This document shows positions 16,619-25,394 of a DNA stretch of 64,000 nucleotides, in pieces. The stretch spans positions 1,426,001 to 1,490,000 of the forward strand of contig CBDHCC010000001.1 of NCBI GenBank assembly GCA_965261015.1, given 5' to 3'. Numbering within the stretch: the stretch's first letter is position 1; every line of letters starts with the position of its first letter. The stretch comes from CBDHCC01 sp965261015 (GTDB lineage: Bacteria > Pseudomonadota > Alphaproteobacteria > Sphingomonadales > Sphingomonadaceae). The position numbers and the translations under genes are program-made. A model generated the notes under the pieces. It was given only the letters and a program-made list of their open reading frames with translations, ran no database searches and had not been told where the DNA came from.

Positions 16619-19132
16619 TCAGTCCCGACGCGTCAAGCCGCCGGCCGACCGATCCAGCGGATCCGCCCCGCCGCGCCCGGCCTTCGGGATCACCTCGTCG
16701 GCAACATCGATGGCCTTGTCGAGCACCTTGTCGACGGGGAAGACGAGATCGCTCGCCTTGCCCGATTTGTGATCCGATTTGTCGTTATCCTCTTTGTCTT
16801 TTCTATCCTGCTTATCCTTGGCGTCCTCGGATTTCTCCTTATCCTTTTCGGCCTTCCCATCGTCCTTCTCAGCTTTGTCCTTGTCCTTATCGTTATCTTT
16901 ATCCTTGTCCCCGTTCTTCTTGTCATCCTTTTCCTTCGCGTCTTCGGCTTTCTTGCGGTCTTCCTCTGCCTTCTTCGCCGCCTTCTCCTCCGCTTCCAGC
17001 CGATCCTTTTCTGCCTTCAACTGATCCTTTTCGGCTTTTTCACGATCCTTGGCGGCCTTGTCCTCGGCCTCCTGACGCTCCTTTTCTGCCTTCAAGCGCT
17101 CCTTTTCCGATGCCTCGCGCTCTTTCTCCGCCATCTGTTCGGCATCCTGCCGATCCTTCTCGGACTTCAGCCGGTCCTCCTCTGCCTTCCTGGTGGCCTT
17201 CTCTTCGGCGTCCTGGCGATCCTTCTCGGCTTTGATCCGGTCCTTTTCCGCTTGTTCACGGTCCTTGTCGTCCGCCGTCGACTGATCGTCCGTCTCCTGC
17301 ACATCGTCGTCGTCCGTTGGCGGCAGGGGAGCGGCCTCGTCGTCGGGAGGGGTGGTGGTGGACTCGTCCGACGAGACGGGCTCCTCGACCGTCACAGGCA
17401 CCGTATCCTGCTCACCCTCCTCACCCTGCTCATCCGGCTCTTCGGCGGGCGGTGCCGAGTCGTCCTTGGCATCGGGTTCCCTCGGGGGAGCGGGTTCATC
17501 GGTCGCGGTGTCGGCGCTGTCCCCGACCGGATCACCATCGTCCGGCTGCACGACCGGCGGCTCCTGCTCGGTCGGGGGCGTCACCTCCGGGGACTCCGGC
17601 AGGGTAACCGTCGGAGAGTCCACCGGATCGGCCACCGGCGCATCGTCTTCGGCGGCGGGGGGAGCGTCCCCGGGCACCGGCGGGGCTTGCTCCGAAACGT
17701 CCGGGCCGGGATCGGCGGCGACGGGCTCGTCCGCCGCGGGGGCGTCGTCGGTTGGTTCTGGCGCACTCGGCTCCTGGACGACCGGAGAAACTGGCTCGCT
17801 TTCGCCTGGCTCGGACGCATCCGGATCGGCCGGCCCGGCCGCGTCGTTCGCGGACGAATCTTCGTCCGAGGTGACGACGTCCGGCGTGGAGCTTGAGGGG
17901 CTCTCGTCTTCAGCGGGCGCGTCGCGGCTTTCGGCCGGCTCGTCAGGGCGGTCGACCGGGCCGACGGGGGCAACCGTCTCGGGTCGTTCGTCGCTGGAGG
18001 GTGCGACGCTTACGGGTTCGTCAGCCTTCGCCGGCGCATCGTCGTTAAAGGCGTCCGGCTGGACCGCGACAGCCGGAGGCGTCGAGTCGACCGCTGGTGA
18101 ACGGTCGCCGCTGTCCTCCGCGGGAACCGGCGTCGATTCGGGCGCGGGGGGAGGGGTGGCGGCCTCCGGCTTCGGCTCGGCCGCGGCAGGCGCGGGCGTC
18201 GCGATCGCGGGAGTGCTGCCGTTCGACGGCGCAGGTGCCTCGTCGGCCGGCGGCGGCGAAGCGGGGGGCGAACGCGGAGCGTCCGGTGCCGCGGGCGGCT
18301 GGGTGACCGGGGTCGCGGCGGCGATCTGCTCGCGGCTCTGCCGGATCGCGACTTGGTCTCCGCCGATCTGGCCCCGCACCAGGCCGCCGGTCAAGGCCGC
18401 CAGAGGCTGGCTGTCGCTGGACACAGCGTCGCTGATTACGAACGCGCCCGCGGCGGTGGCTTCGGCGACAGGCATCGCTGCCGACCGCTGAGACACCGCT
18501 GGTTCGGACGACGACGGGTCGGTCGGAGTGGGCACCGGCGGCGTTCCGGGCGCGGGGGCGCTCTCGGGCGCGACGCCCTCAGACAAGGTCATGTGGTCGC
18601 GATCGCCAGCCCGCACCTCGGCGCGACGGTTGGCCGGAACCAGCTCTTTCTCGGACCCGTCGAGCGTCGAGACTTCGACCAGGCCTTCCAGCACCTCCAC
18701 CTTAGTGCCGCTCTCATCGGCGATCACGCGAAACGTCGTGCCTTTCACGACCGCGGCCAGGACCGGAGTGCGCACTCCGAAGTGCGGTGTCTGCTTCTTC
18801 TCGATCTGGAACAGCGCGCGACCCCAGTCCTGCACCATCTGGATCAGGCCATCGGGAGCGCCCGCATCGGGGAGGCGGACCCGACTGTTGGGCGCGACCG
18901 TGACGTATTCCTTGCCACGGACCAGGACCGCTCGTCCGTCGGACCCGGTCTGCACCGCCGCGCCGGGCCGAAGCACGGCACCGCGCGTTGCGGCCGCTCG
19001 CCGCTCGTCCTGCACGACGACCACCTGGCCAGACACCTCCGTCACCCGCCATTCGGGCGCGGCGGCGCGAACCGGCGACGCTGCCAGCATCAGCGCCCAG
19101 ACGCCGAGGAGAAGAGAGAGAATGCGAATCAT
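16619..19132 (-). CDS. exported FecR-domain protein with a ~650-residue low-complexity tail
   Basis: 837 aa from ATG 19132 (MIRILSLLLG...), chosen because it opens a clean signal peptide ending near AAA; 65 further in-frame residues upstream look non-coding. Residues about 25-190 form a FecR-type domain (VTEVSGQVVVVQDERRAA, NSRVRLPD, HFGVRTPVLAAVVKGTTFRV, VEVLEGLVEVST). A disordered Pro/Ala/Asp/Glu/Ser-rich acidic region of some 380 residues follows. Next come about 200 residues of K/E/D/R/A repeats such as KAEKDRQDAEEKA, likely one very long charged helix or coiled coil as in TolA. The last about 40 residues (VFPVDKVLDKAIDVADEV) look folded again. It has no sigma/FecA partner nearby and is divergent from a ShlB-like gene. 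Its role is unknown; it may span the periplasm or be secreted. Confidence 0.8.
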   Translation of the reverse strand: MIRILSLLLGVWALMLAASPVRAAAPEWRVTEVSGQVVVVQDERRAAATRGAVLRPGAAVQTGSDGRAVLVRGKEYVTVAPNSRVRLPDAGAPDGLIQMVQDWGRALFQIEKKQTPHFGVRTPVLAAVVKGTTFRVIADESGTKVEVLEGLVEVSTLDGSEKELVPANRRAEVRAGDRDHMTLSEGVAPESAPAPGTPPVPTPTDPSSSEPAVSQRSAAMPVAEATAAGAFVISDAVSSDSQPLAALTGGLVRGQIGGDQVAIRQSREQIAAATPVTQPPAAPDAPRSPPASPPPADEAPAPSNGSTPAIATPAPAAAEPKPEAATPPPAPESTPVPAEDSGDRSPAVDSTPPAVAVQPDAFNDDAPAKADEPVSVAPSSDERPETVAPVGPVDRPDEPAESRDAPAEDESPSSSTPDVVTSDEDSSANDAAGPADPDASEPGESEPVSPVVQEPSAPEPTDDAPAADEPVAADPGPDVSEQAPPVPGDAPPAAEDDAPVADPVDSPTVTLPESPEVTPPTEQEPPVVQPDDGDPVGDSADTATDEPAPPREPDAKDDSAPPAEEPDEQGEEGEQDTVPVTVEEPVSSDESTTTPPDDEAAPLPPTDDDDVQETDDQSTADDKDREQAEKDRIKAEKDRQDAEEKATRKAEEDRLKSEKDRQDAEQMAEKEREASEKERLKAEKERQEAEDKAAKDREKAEKDQLKAEKDRLEAEEKAAKKAEEDRKKAEDAKEKDDKKNGDKDKDNDKDKDKAEKDDGKAEKDKEKSEDAKDKQDRKDKEDNDKSDHKSGKASDLVFPVDKVLDKAIDVADEVIPKAGRGGADPLDRSAGGLTRRD

Positions 19133-19218
19133 GGCACGGACCCGTAATGGTCGCCGAACCCCTTGCCGGCAGCCGACGCGATAGAGGGCGGGTCCTGCCA
19201 GTGTGTTTCGCGTCGGGG

Positions 19219-19232
19219 TTACCGCGCGGTAA
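19219..19232. promoter_or_regulatory. perfect palindrome in the FecR / ShlB divergent promoter region
   Basis: TTACCGCGCGGTAA is a perfect 14-bp palindrome in the 163-bp gap between the divergent FecR-domain and ShlB-like genes. It is flanked by the arms GTCGGGG (19212-19218) and CCCCGAC (19250-19256). It is a good candidate operator for a dimeric regulator acting on both genes. No adjacent regulator gene is seen. Confidence 0.45.
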
Positions 19233-19295
19233 AGTTTCTCTCGACCAAGCCCCGACTTAAACGCCTTATTGAGCTTTCGTCGGCAGAGCGCCGCC

Positions 19296-20954
19296 ATGCG
19301 GTTTACCCCCTCACTCGCGGTCCCCACGCCACTCCTGCTGGCCGCTCTCGCGCTGGTCGGGCCGGCTCACGCACAAGATCGTCTGGAGCAGGCCAATCCC
19401 GATCGGGTGGAGGAGAACCGCCCCGATCTGCCCGTCGAAGCCCCCAGCACGCCGCCGGCTACGCGCATCGACGGCACCCCGGCCGCCAGCGCCGAAACGG
19501 CGGCGCAGACGGTGGTCCTCGACACCATCAGGCTGACCGGCCTGACGGAGCTCACCGACGCCGATTTCGCGGACGTCCTGGCGGGCTATCTTGGGCGGCC
19601 GGTCACCATGGCGGACCTGAAGGCGTTGGCGAATGCCGTCGTCCAGCGGGCACGGTCGCTGGATTACGTCTTCGCGTCCGCGCGCGTGCCACCGCAGTCC
19701 GTGACGGACGGGACCCTGGTCGTCGAGGTGGATGAGGGTCGGATCGACGGCGTGCGGGTAGAAGGGTACGATCAGGCGTATCTTCACACGCTGCTGGACC
19801 GCTTGGTCACAGCGCCAGTCACCCGCGCCCGGCTGGAGCGTCAGTTGCTCCTCGCCAATGACGGGCTGGGCATTTCCGTCGGCCGGTCGGACTATCGGCG
19901 AACGGCGGAGGGAGCGTTTCTGACCGTCAAGGTCCAGCGCGATCCGTTGGTCGGGCGCGTCAGCCTGGACAATTGGGGATCCCGCTTCGTGGGACCGGCA
20001 CGAGCGCGCGTGTCGGTCGGCAGCGGGGGCGTATTCGACGGGGCCGATCAGCTCCGGCTCTCACTCTCCACCGCTCCCTTCCAGCCACGGGAATATGGCT
20101 ATGGCCGACTGTCCTACGGTCGCCGACTGGGCGCGTCGGGGACGGAGCTGTCGCTGAGCGGCAGCTATGGCCGGACGCGCCCGGGGGCCAGCCTGCGCCG
20201 GTTCGACACGGAGGGGATCAGCCGCTCCGTCGAGCTTTCCCTCTCCCACCCCCTCCTGCGCTCGCGCGCCAAGAGCCTGTGGGCGGAGGCGGGCTTCGGC
20301 GTCCGCAGATCCTCTCAGGATCAGCTCGGCCGGACCCTGCGCGACGACCATTTCAGCAATCTGAGCTTGGGACTGTTCGGCCTCGCGCGATTGGGTGACG
20401 CTCGGGTCCGGGGTCGGGTCACCGCGATCCGTGGCCTCGACCTGTTCGGATCCACGGCGCTCGGCGACCCCGATGCCTCAAGGTCCGACGGGTCGGCGCG
20501 CTTCACCAGCCTGACCGGCAGCCTCGGCGTCACGGTGCCCGTCGTGCCCCGCGTCGAGATCGAGCTGGTCGGCGAGGGGCAGCTCGCGTCCCGGCCGCTG
20601 CTCTCGTCGGAGGAGTTCGGCATCGGTGGCGCGGACATCGGTCGCGGCTACGACTATTCCGAGCGCCTGGGCGATCAGGGCGTCGCCGGGGTCGCGGAAC
20701 TGCACTACACGCTGGACGACCCGCCGCTGATGGATCGCCTGCAGCTGCTCGCCTTCTTCGATGGCGGGGTGACCGACGACCTGGGAATCCACCGCTTCGA
20801 CGGCTCCATCGCGTCGACCGGCGGCGGCGTGGAGGCCGAGCTGCCCGAACGGATCACCGCGCGGTTGACCGTGGGCGTTCCGCTGACCGGTCCGCGCGAT
20901 GCGGGCACCACGCGCAGTCCACGGGTAGGTTTCGTGCTGGGCAAACGCTTTTAG
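19296..20954 (+). CDS. ShlB/FhaC/HecB-type outer-membrane secretion/activation protein
   Basis: 552 aa from ATG 19296. A signal peptide (PLLLAALALVGPAHAQ) is followed by a short Pro-rich linker, a POTRA_2 domain (LDTIRLTGLTELTDADF to VVEVDEGRIDGVRVEGYD) and a 16-strand-type beta barrel ending in the outer-membrane sorting residue Phe (VGFVLGKRF). The loop-6 motif RGYDYSE, the equivalent of VRGF/Y, is present. TpsB proteins of this family export a large TpsA partner with a haemagglutination-activity domain, but no such exoprotein is in this window. The divergent FecR-domain protein is the only long exported neighbour. A TTG nine codons upstream is a less likely start. Confidence 0.9.
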   Translation: MRFTPSLAVPTPLLLAALALVGPAHAQDRLEQANPDRVEENRPDLPVEAPSTPPATRIDGTPAASAETAAQTVVLDTIRLTGLTELTDADFADVLAGYLGRPVTMADLKALANAVVQRARSLDYVFASARVPPQSVTDGTLVVEVDEGRIDGVRVEGYDQAYLHTLLDRLVTAPVTRARLERQLLLANDGLGISVGRSDYRRTAEGAFLTVKVQRDPLVGRVSLDNWGSRFVGPARARVSVGSGGVFDGADQLRLSLSTAPFQPREYGYGRLSYGRRLGASGTELSLSGSYGRTRPGASLRRFDTEGISRSVELSLSHPLLRSRAKSLWAEAGFGVRRSSQDQLGRTLRDDHFSNLSLGLFGLARLGDARVRGRVTAIRGLDLFGSTALGDPDASRSDGSARFTSLTGSLGVTVPVVPRVEIELVGEGQLASRPLLSSEEFGIGGADIGRGYDYSERLGDQGVAGVAELHYTLDDPPLMDRLQLLAFFDGGVTDDLGIHRFDGSIASTGGGVEAELPERITARLTVGVPLTGPRDAGTTRSPRVGFVLGKRF

Positions 20955-20998
20955 CGCGGCTTGCCCCCCGCGACCCCCTGCCGCTAAGGCACCGCCGT

Positions 20999-21075
<77 letters not shown>

Positions 21076-21124
21076 CAGGCGATCCGCCTCGCCTCCCACG
21101 CCTCGCCGGTGCTAGGATGCGGGC

Positions 21125-21901
21125 ATGACGATCGATCTGACCCGCTACGAAGCCGGCGAAAAATATGGCGATCATTATAAGCGGGACCTGTCGCGATTGC
21201 AGGACCGCCTCGCTCGCATTCAGACGGCGCACATCGTTCACCGCCGACGCGCGATCGTGCTGTTCGAGGGCTGGGACGCAGCGGGCAAGGGCGGGGCGAT
21301 CCGCCGCCTGACGGCTGAGTGGGACCCGCGCTGGTTCGAAGTGTGGCCGATCGGCCCGCCGAGCGAGGAGGAGGCGCAGCATCATTTCCTCTGGCGCTTT
21401 TGGCAGAGATTGCCGGCCTGCGGGAACATCGCCGTGTTCGACCGGTCGTGGTACGGCCGCGTCGCGGTCGAACGCGTCGAGGGCTTCGCCAGCGCCGCCG
21501 AGGTGGAGGCCGCCTATGGCGAGATCAACGCGTTCGAAGCCCAGCAACAGGCGCACGGCGTCACCGTCGCGAAGCTGTTCGTTCATGTGACGCAGGATGA
21601 GCAGGACGAGCGGTTCGCAGACCGGTTGGACGAGCCATGGAAGCGGTGGAAGACGGGTGCGGACGACTATCGCAACCGCGCCAAACGCGAAGAGTATCTG
21701 GCCGCCTATCGCGACATGTTCGCGCGCACGGACACGGGCGGCTGCCCCTGGATCGTGATCGACGGCAAAAACAAAAAGGCGGCGCGAATGGCAGCGCTGA
21801 CGGCCATCGCCGATCGCCTGGAAGCCGCGGTGCCGATGGAACCGCCGCCCCTCGATCCCAAGGTGCGGCGGCTGGCTGAGAAGGCACTGGGGCGCGACTA
21901 A
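21125..21901 (+). CDS. ppk2: polyphosphate kinase 2 family protein
   Basis: 258-aa PPK2 enzyme transferring phosphate between polyphosphate and nucleotides, usually making ADP/ATP or GTP from polyP. Walker A is EGWDAAGKGG (48-57), Walker B and lid are FDRSWYGR (D106-R112), and GPPSEEEAQHHFLWRFW and FADRLDEPWKRWK are typical of the fold. Length and single-domain form fit the short PPK2 enzymes; the nucleotide preference (class I, II or III) is not decidable here. It is monocistronic by position and converges on the lytic transglycosylase gene with a 27-bp gap. Confidence 0.93.
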   Translation: MTIDLTRYEAGEKYGDHYKRDLSRLQDRLARIQTAHIVHRRRAIVLFEGWDAAGKGGAIRRLTAEWDPRWFEVWPIGPPSEEEAQHHFLWRFWQRLPACGNIAVFDRSWYGRVAVERVEGFASAAEVEAAYGEINAFEAQQQAHGVTVAKLFVHVTQDEQDERFADRLDEPWKRWKTGADDYRNRAKREEYLAAYRDMFARTDTGGCPWIVIDGKNKKAARMAALTAIADRLEAAVPMEPPPLDPKVRRLAEKALGRD

Positions 21902-21928
21902 GCCCGCTCCGCGCCTTTTCGGCGGACC

Positions 21929-23941
21929 TCAGCGCCGCGCCAGATAGCCGGACAGCGGCCGCGACCCGGTCATCGTGGCACCGGACGGGTTCAGCAGGTC
22001 ATAGACGGCCGCATTCTCCAGAACGCGCTGCACATAGCCGCGCGTTTCGGAGAAGGGAATCGCCTCGATCCAGTCAAGGATATCGATCTGCCCGGTGCGC
22101 GGATCGCCGTTCTGCGACAGCCACTTGTTCACATTGCCTCCGCCCGCGTTGTACGCGGCGACCGCCAACGGATAGCTGCCCCCGAACCGGGTGAGCAGGC
22201 GGTCGAAATAGCTTGTCCCCAACTGCACGTTGTAGGCCGGCTGGGTGAGCGAACCGGGGTCGTATCCGATCCCGATCTTCCCGGCCTGCTCACGCGCGGT
22301 CGCCGGCATCAGCTGCATCAGACCGGTGGCGCCCACGCGGGACCGGGCGCGGGGATCGAACTGGCTCTCCTGCCGCGTGATGCCGTTCACCAAGCTTTGC
22401 AGCGAGCGGTAGTCGCCGGGCGCGTCGACATGGGGAAAGCCCGCCCGCAACTGCCCGGGCAGCTCTTCGCCAAGCGCGTTGCGCGCCAGCATGACCGACA
22501 GGTCGGGTCGACCGATCTCGCGCGCCAGCCGATGGCCATAGGCGAAGTCGGCTGGCGTCTCGGCGGCGTCGGCGTAGGCGCGCAGGAACTGGCGCTGCCG
22601 GTCCCAGTCCCCGCTGGTGCCCAGATAGCGGATCGCCTGCGGCAGGGCGGCCGCCTGTCGTACGGCGACCTCCTGCGGCGTCAGCGGATCGTTGGCCGGC
22701 GGCGGCGGTGCCACCGAGCCCAGCTCCTCCATCGCGAGCAGGCCGTAGAAGCTGGTGCGATAGCGACTGGCGTTTTGCCAATGGGCACGGGCACCAGCGC
22801 CGTCGCCCGCCTGTCGTGCCGCGACGCCGGCCCAGTAGAACCCTTTCGACCGCGTCTGCCCCGACTGCGCGGCGCGACCATAGCGATCGAACAGGACGGC
22901 CGCGTCGGCGGGGCGTCCGATCCGCTTCAACGCCATCTGCCCCCCCAACCAGGCGAGATTGGTGTATTCGTCCCGGTCGCCATAGGACAGGGTCGAGACG
23001 TCCGTCCCGGCCGGGTAGAGGTCGTCCAGCCGGCGGGCGATGTCGTAGGCCTGCTGATAGTTGCCGTCATTCTCCGCTCCGCGCGCCAGCGCCACGGCCA
23101 TCTGCAGCCAATCGTGCGCGTCCGTCGGCGGCGGGGCGAAGTCGGCGCGCTGGGCGAACAGCTGGCGTGCGTCGTAAGAGCGGCCGTTCCGACGCATCCA
23201 TTCCGCCGCGTCGCGCAGAAAGCCCGGGTCCGTCCGCCAGGCCGGCGGCGCGCCGTCGACCAGCGCGCCGGCGTTCGGATCGTTCTGCTGAAGCGACACG
23301 CGGGCGGCGAACAGGGCCTGCTTGGCCGCGCTGCCCTGGTTAAGTGCGATCAGCGCCTTGGAAGTCTGGCCCGTCCACAGCAGCCGGTCGATCCGCGCGT
23401 CCTGGATCTGCGGCGTCAGCGCGGCCGGCGCGACCTGCAGGACCGCGACCTCGTCTTCCGGCGTCAGAGCGCCACTGGTCCAGGCGTGCGCGGCCGCCGC
23501 CTCGGCGCGGGCCCGCTGACCCGTGTTCATCAGGGCCACGGCATGGCGGGCCTCGCCCGTGCCGGTGATCGGCGGAAAAGCGTCGAAGAACGCCGCCACG
23601 AGCCGCGGATCGTCACCGCCGAACGCCAGCGCGCGCTCGGCCCGCACCCGCATGGCACGCTCGTTCGGAAAGCCGCGATGGGCCAGCAGGAACGTCGCAT
23701 AGGTCGAGAAGGGGAAGCTGTCCGACTGGTCGAGCTGTTGCCAGGTCACGACCGCCTGGCCGATCGGGTCCGGAGAGCGCCGGGTGAGCGCGTTGTCGGG
23801 CTGGGTGCGTGCGGACGCGGCGTCCGGCAGGAGCGAGGTCGGCGGCGGTGGCGCGGGCTCGAACCGGAACTGCGCGGCGGCCGGAGCAGCGGCGAGAAGG
23901 GCGGTGGAGGCGAGAAGCAGGCGTGCGGACATGCTGGACAT
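21929..23941 (-). CDS. soluble lytic murein transglycosylase (Slt70-like)
   Basis: 670 aa. The signal peptide is SARLLLASTALLAAAPAAAQ. A long alpha-superhelical repeat region (to about residue 480) resembles the U-shaped scaffold of Slt70. The C-terminal GH23-type catalytic domain has ITRQESQFDPRARSRVGATGLMQLMPATA (Glu of RQES catalytic) and VAAYNAGGGNVNKWL. It cleaves the MurNAc-GlcNAc bond with formation of 1,6-anhydroMurNAc in the periplasm during wall turnover. AAGGAG lies about 12 nt upstream of 23941; an in-frame ATG at 23932 is also possible. It is divergent from dapA. Confidence 0.92.
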   Translation of the reverse strand: MSSMSARLLLASTALLAAAPAAAQFRFEPAPPPPTSLLPDAASARTQPDNALTRRSPDPIGQAVVTWQQLDQSDSFPFSTYATFLLAHRGFPNERAMRVRAERALAFGGDDPRLVAAFFDAFPPITGTGEARHAVALMNTGQRARAEAAAAHAWTSGALTPEDEVAVLQVAPAALTPQIQDARIDRLLWTGQTSKALIALNQGSAAKQALFAARVSLQQNDPNAGALVDGAPPAWRTDPGFLRDAAEWMRRNGRSYDARQLFAQRADFAPPPTDAHDWLQMAVALARGAENDGNYQQAYDIARRLDDLYPAGTDVSTLSYGDRDEYTNLAWLGGQMALKRIGRPADAAVLFDRYGRAAQSGQTRSKGFYWAGVAARQAGDGAGARAHWQNASRYRTSFYGLLAMEELGSVAPPPPANDPLTPQEVAVRQAAALPQAIRYLGTSGDWDRQRQFLRAYADAAETPADFAYGHRLAREIGRPDLSVMLARNALGEELPGQLRAGFPHVDAPGDYRSLQSLVNGITRQESQFDPRARSRVGATGLMQLMPATAREQAGKIGIGYDPGSLTQPAYNVQLGTSYFDRLLTRFGGSYPLAVAAYNAGGGNVNKWLSQNGDPRTGQIDILDWIEAIPFSETRGYVQRVLENAAVYDLLNPSGATMTGSRPLSGYLARR

Positions 23942-24030
23942 GGAACCAGTGTTCTCCTTATCAGGCGCTGAACGGGGCGTGGTGCCGGTGTCGGGGACCC
24001 GGCCATAGCCGCCGCCCGATTGGAATGGCC

Positions 24031-24918
24031 ATGTTTTCCGGATCGATCCCTGCGCTGGTCACCCCCTTCCATGAGGGAGCGGTCGACGAGGAGCGCCTGG
24101 CGGCGCTCGTCGAGCGGCAGGTCGTTGGCGGTTCCAGCGCGCTCGTCCCGTGCGGCACCACCGGCGAAGCGCCGACGCTCACGATGGAGGAGCATTACCG
24201 CGTGATCGCGGTCACTGTTCGGGCCGCGGCGGGAGGGATCCCGGTGATCGCCGGCTGCGGGTCGAACGACACCGCCACGGCGCTGCGCCATGTCGAGCGC
24301 GCGGCCGACCTAGGTGCGGCGGCGGCGTTGGTGGTGGCCCCCTACTACAACCGGCCGGACGCGGACGGCCTGGTGGCGCATTTTCGCGCCCTCGCCGATG
24401 CCTCGACGCTGCCGATCCTCCTCTACAACGTGCCGTCGCGCACGGTCACGGACATCACGCCGGGCGTGGTCGAGAGACTGCGCGACTGCGACACGATCGT
24501 CGGCATCAAGGACGCGAGCGGCGACATGGCGCGTGTGGTGCAGCATCGGCGCACGAACGGCCCGGACTATTGCCAGCTGTCCGGCAACGACGACAGCGCG
24601 CTGGCGCACCGGGCGTTGGGCGGCATGGGCTGCATCTCGGTCACCGCGAACGTCGCCCCGGCGCTCTGCGCGGCCCTGCACGCGGCGATGGACGTCGGCG
24701 ACTGGAGCACCGCGCGCGCGCTCGGCGATCGATTGCACCCCCTCCACGCGGCCTTGTTCTGCGGCGCGAGCCCAGCGCCGACGAAATACGCGCTCGAGCG
24801 ATTGGGAGCGCTGCCGCGGCCAGAGGTCCGCTTGCCCATCATTCCGCTGTCGGCCGCCGGACGCGCCTGCGTCGATGCCGCGCTGGCTGCGGCGGGCTTG
24901 CTGGAGGAGGGAGAATGA
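24031..24918 (+). CDS. dapA: 4-hydroxy-tetrahydrodipicolinate synthase
   Basis: 295 aa. Condenses pyruvate with aspartate semialdehyde, the first committed step to diaminopimelate and lysine. The Schiff-base lysine is K160 (VGIKDASGD), Y132 lies in LLYNVPSRT, and the Thr pair T44-T45 is in CGTTGEAPT; the triad is complete. ATG 24031 gives the family-typical start MFSGSIPALVTPF; ATG 24025 is two codons earlier. It is followed by smpB with an ATGA overlap. Placing it beside a lytic transglycosylase gene groups wall precursor supply with wall turnover, though on the opposite strand. Confidence 0.96.
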   Translation: MFSGSIPALVTPFHEGAVDEERLAALVERQVVGGSSALVPCGTTGEAPTLTMEEHYRVIAVTVRAAAGGIPVIAGCGSNDTATALRHVERAADLGAAAALVVAPYYNRPDADGLVAHFRALADASTLPILLYNVPSRTVTDITPGVVERLRDCDTIVGIKDASGDMARVVQHRRTNGPDYCQLSGNDDSALAHRALGGMGCISVTANVAPALCAALHAAMDVGDWSTARALGDRLHPLHAALFCGASPAPTKYALERLGALPRPEVRLPIIPLSAAGRACVDAALAAAGLLEEGE

Positions 24919-25394
24919 GGCCGAAGCCACCCGTCTTCAACAAGGTCAAGGTGGTGGCCGAGAACCGCCGTGCCCGGTTCGAGTATGCGGTGGAGGACAC
25001 CTTCGAGGCCGGGCTGGCGCTGACCGGCACGGAGGTGAAAGCGCTGCGCGCCGGAGAGGCCTCGATCGCGGAAAGCTATGCCGAGGTGAACGAGGAGCAA
25101 TGCTGGCTGATCAACGCCAATATCCCGGAGTTCTCCCACGGAAACCGCAACAATCACGAACCCAAGCGGCCAAGGCGATTGCTGTTGCACGGACGCGAGA
25201 TCGCGCGCCTGCACGGCGCGGTCGCGCGCGAGGGCATGACGCTGGTTCCGCTCTCCGTCTATTTCAACGGAACGGGCCGCGCGAAGGTGGAACTGGCGCT
25301 CGCCAAGGGGCGCAAAGCCGCGGACAAGCGGGAATATCTGAAGGAGCGGGATTGGAAGCGGGAACAGGCGCGCGTCCTTCGCGATCATGGCTGA
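24915..25394 (+). CDS. smpB: SsrA-binding protein SmpB
   Basis: 159 aa. Binds tmRNA and delivers it to stalled ribosomes for trans-translation. Core motifs are NRRARFEYAVEDTFEAGLALTGTEVKALR, the SFSH-type EFSHGNRNNHEPKRPRRLLLH, and the basic C-terminal tail KRKAADKREYLKERDWKREQ-like segment that enters the mRNA channel. GGAGGGAG lies just upstream and its ATG overlaps the dapA stop. The overlap with the next gene (8 bp) suggests a dapA-smpB-DUF2062 operon. Confidence 0.96.
   Translation: MRPKPPVFNKVKVVAENRRARFEYAVEDTFEAGLALTGTEVKALRAGEASIAESYAEVNEEQCWLINANIPEFSHGNRNNHEPKRPRRLLLHGREIARLHGAVAREGMTLVPLSVYFNGTGRAKVELALAKGRKAADKREYLKERDWKREQARVLRDHG

Noticed and set aside
14158..17235. 1025-codon open frame on the plus strand, opposite the CHASE2-EAL and FecR-tail genes
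   Set aside because: It is a shadow of two real minus-strand genes: it crosses the tRNA, the intergenic hairpin and both coding regions, and its protein has no family motifs and is rich in Arg, His, Pro and Gln.
16604..17896. 430-codon plus-strand frame that looks like a multi-span membrane protein
   Set aside because: The hydrophobic pattern is the mirror of the K/E/D-rich repeat tail encoded on the minus strand; no start signal or family pattern supports it.
19257..19271. Possible CtrA site (TTAA-N7-TTAA) before the ShlB-like gene
   Set aside because: The second half is ATTG, not TTAA, so it does not match the CtrA full site.
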